Shown here one piece after another: positions 6,647 to 7,284 of a DNA stretch of 7,284 nt. The DNA comes from Actinomycetes bacterium. Lineage in GTDB: Bacteria > Actinomycetota > Actinomycetes > Actinomycetales > Cellulomonadaceae. The stretch covers positions 1-7,284 of the forward strand of contig JAEXEM010000222.1 in NCBI GenBank assembly GCA_023401045.1. The letters are read 5' to 3'. Numbering within the stretch: position 1 is the stretch's first letter; each line of letters opens with the position of its first letter. The notes under the pieces were generated by a model. That model did no database searches. It saw nothing but the letters and a program-made list of their open reading frames with translations, and was not told the origin of the DNA. The translations under genes and the position numbers were made by a program.

Positions 6647-6666
6647 GCCCGGTGTGCAGCCCGGTG
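6647..6666. repeat. Pair of 8-bp direct repeats upstream of the unknown gene
   Basis: GCCCGGTG occurs at 6647-6654 and again at 6659-6666, separated by TGCA, a 12-bp period. The pair lies about 20-44 bases upstream of the candidate -10 and overlaps where a -35 would be. Placement suits a tandem activator or repressor site, but the function is unproven and the repeat is short for a GC-rich genome. Confidence 0.35.
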
Positions 6667-6681
6667 ACGTGCGACGCCCCT

Positions 6682-6710
6682 ACCGGCGCCTCTCCCGGCG
6701 ACGAGCCGGT
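6682..6710 (-). terminator. Inverted repeat starting in the stop codon of the second GNAT gene (candidate terminator)
   Basis: ACCGGC (6682-6687) and GCCGGT (6705-6710) are perfect complements around a 17-nt loop, in which GCC (6688-6690) and GGC (6697-6699) can add three more pairs. On the minus-strand transcript the first arm begins at the last base of the TGA. No U-tract follows. Confidence 0.35.
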
Positions 6711-7284
6711 CAGGCCTGCCGGACGAGGTAGGCGTACCGGTGGGCCTCGGTGAACCCGAGCCCCTCGTAGAGCCGCGCCGCGCCCGCGTTGTCCTGCTCG
6801 ACCTGGAGGAACGCACGGCGTGCACCCGCCGTCACGGCCTCGTCCGTCGCGGCGAGCGTGAGCGCACGGCCCAGCCCACGGCGCCGTGCGGCCGGCACGA
6901 CCTGGAGGCACGACAGCGCGGCCCAGTCCTCGGCGAACGCGACCCGGATGACGCCGACACGCTCGCCGGCCTCGTCGGTGGCCGTGAGGTAGCGCGCGGG
7001 TGCGGCGGCGACGATCGCCTGGGAGACGTCCCGGTGCCCGCCCTTGCCGCCGAGCCAGACGTCGAGCCACGGCTCGGCCGGCTCGTCCTCGACGTGGAGC
7101 CGGTCCGGCCGCGGCCCGGGCGGGACGTCGGTGAGGTCGCGGACGAGCACCGCGGTGACGGCGGCACGACGGTAGCCGCGCCCTTCGAGCTCGGCGGTGA
7201 GGCCGGCCGGGTTGCCCGGGTCCCCGACGCGGAAGGTCGCCGGCGCCCCGTCCTGCGCGTAGCACCGCTCGACGCGGTCGACCG
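6710..7284 (-). CDS. GNAT family N-acetyltransferase, N-terminus cut off by window edge
   Basis: Predicted acetyl-CoA-dependent acetyltransferase of unknown substrate, unrelated in detail to the GNAT gene at 2618-2070. The frame is open from the right edge to TGA at 6712-6710, showing 190 residues. A GTG at 7150 could be mistaken for the start, but the 44 residues before it (VDRVERCYAQ..., then GLTAELEGRGYRRAAVTAVL) are uninterrupted and look like the usual upstream part of such proteins. The gene therefore starts beyond 7284. The C-terminal half is a standard GNAT domain: strands VGVIRVAF (109-116) and AALSCLQVVP (121-130), the acetyl-CoA loop ARRRGLGRAL (132-141), then FLQVEQDNAGAARLYEGLGF (158-177) with Y172 as the likely general acid. 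The part before residue 90 resembles the N-terminal half of two-lobed GNAT proteins, but only part is visible. Its stop is 94 nt before the unknown gene. Confidence 0.87.
   Translation of the reverse strand, partial: VDRVERCYAQDGAPATFRVGDPGNPAGLTAELEGRGYRRAAVTAVLVRDLTDVPPGPRPDRLHVEDEPAEPWLDVWLGGKGGHRDVSQAIVAAAPARYLTATDEAGERVGVIRVAFAEDWAALSCLQVVPAARRRGLGRALTLAATDEAVTAGARRAFLQVEQDNAGAARLYEGLGFTEAHRYAYLVRQA

Noticed and set aside
6612..7265. Alternative minus-strand frame over the second GNAT gene
   Set aside because: Low-complexity Arg/Gly/Ala translation with no motif; it overlaps a frame that has clear GNAT signatures.
1..7284. Possibility of a defence island, biosynthetic cluster or mobile element
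   Set aside because: No transposase, integrase, nuclease, toxin-antitoxin pair, attachment-site repeat or clear change in composition is visible; all genes fit a stable actinobacterial chromosome.

Overview
The window is about 73% GC, has dense coding with heavy G/C bias at third codon positions, and uses GTG and TTG starts. The proteins resemble those of Actinomycetota, most likely Micrococcales and Cellulomonas-like. That placement comes from remembered family sequences and not from a search. Everything visible looks like ordinary chromosome. I see no insertion sequence, prophage gene, CRISPR array, tRNA or rRNA. No stretch longer than about 130 bases lacks a gene.

Layout from left to right. 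(1) 1-1095, plus strand: the C-terminal 364 residues of a DNA photolyase; its first ~100 residues lie before the window. (2) 2618-1108, minus strand: a two-gene unit, a RimJ/RimL-like GNAT acetyltransferase followed after 5 nt by a D-2-hydroxyacid dehydrogenase that appears to start at TTG. It converges on the photolyase with 12 nt between stop codons. (3) 6076-2750, minus strand: a complete gatC-gatA-gatB operon for the tRNA-dependent amidotransferase, with gene junctions of +1 and -1 nt. (4) 6615-6193, minus strand: a 140-residue protein of unknown function. (5) 7284-6710, minus strand: a second, unrelated GNAT acetyltransferase whose N-terminus runs off the right edge.

Functionally the core is GatCAB, which amidates Glu-tRNA(Gln), and Asp-tRNA(Asn) where needed, for translation. 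The photolyase repairs UV damage. The two GNAT enzymes and the dehydrogenase have no substrate that can be read from sequence. I see no pathway linking the flanking genes to gatCAB.

The window does not reveal a new multi-gene system. The points that deserve a second look are small. Inverted repeats begin exactly at stop codons at several transcription-unit ends, including one whose two arms contain the stop codons of two converging genes. GatB lacks all four cysteines of the zinc motif found in many homologues. Two genes have leaderless-style promoters. An 8-bp direct repeat lies upstream of the unknown gene. The dehydrogenase shows cofactor-site and active-site variations.
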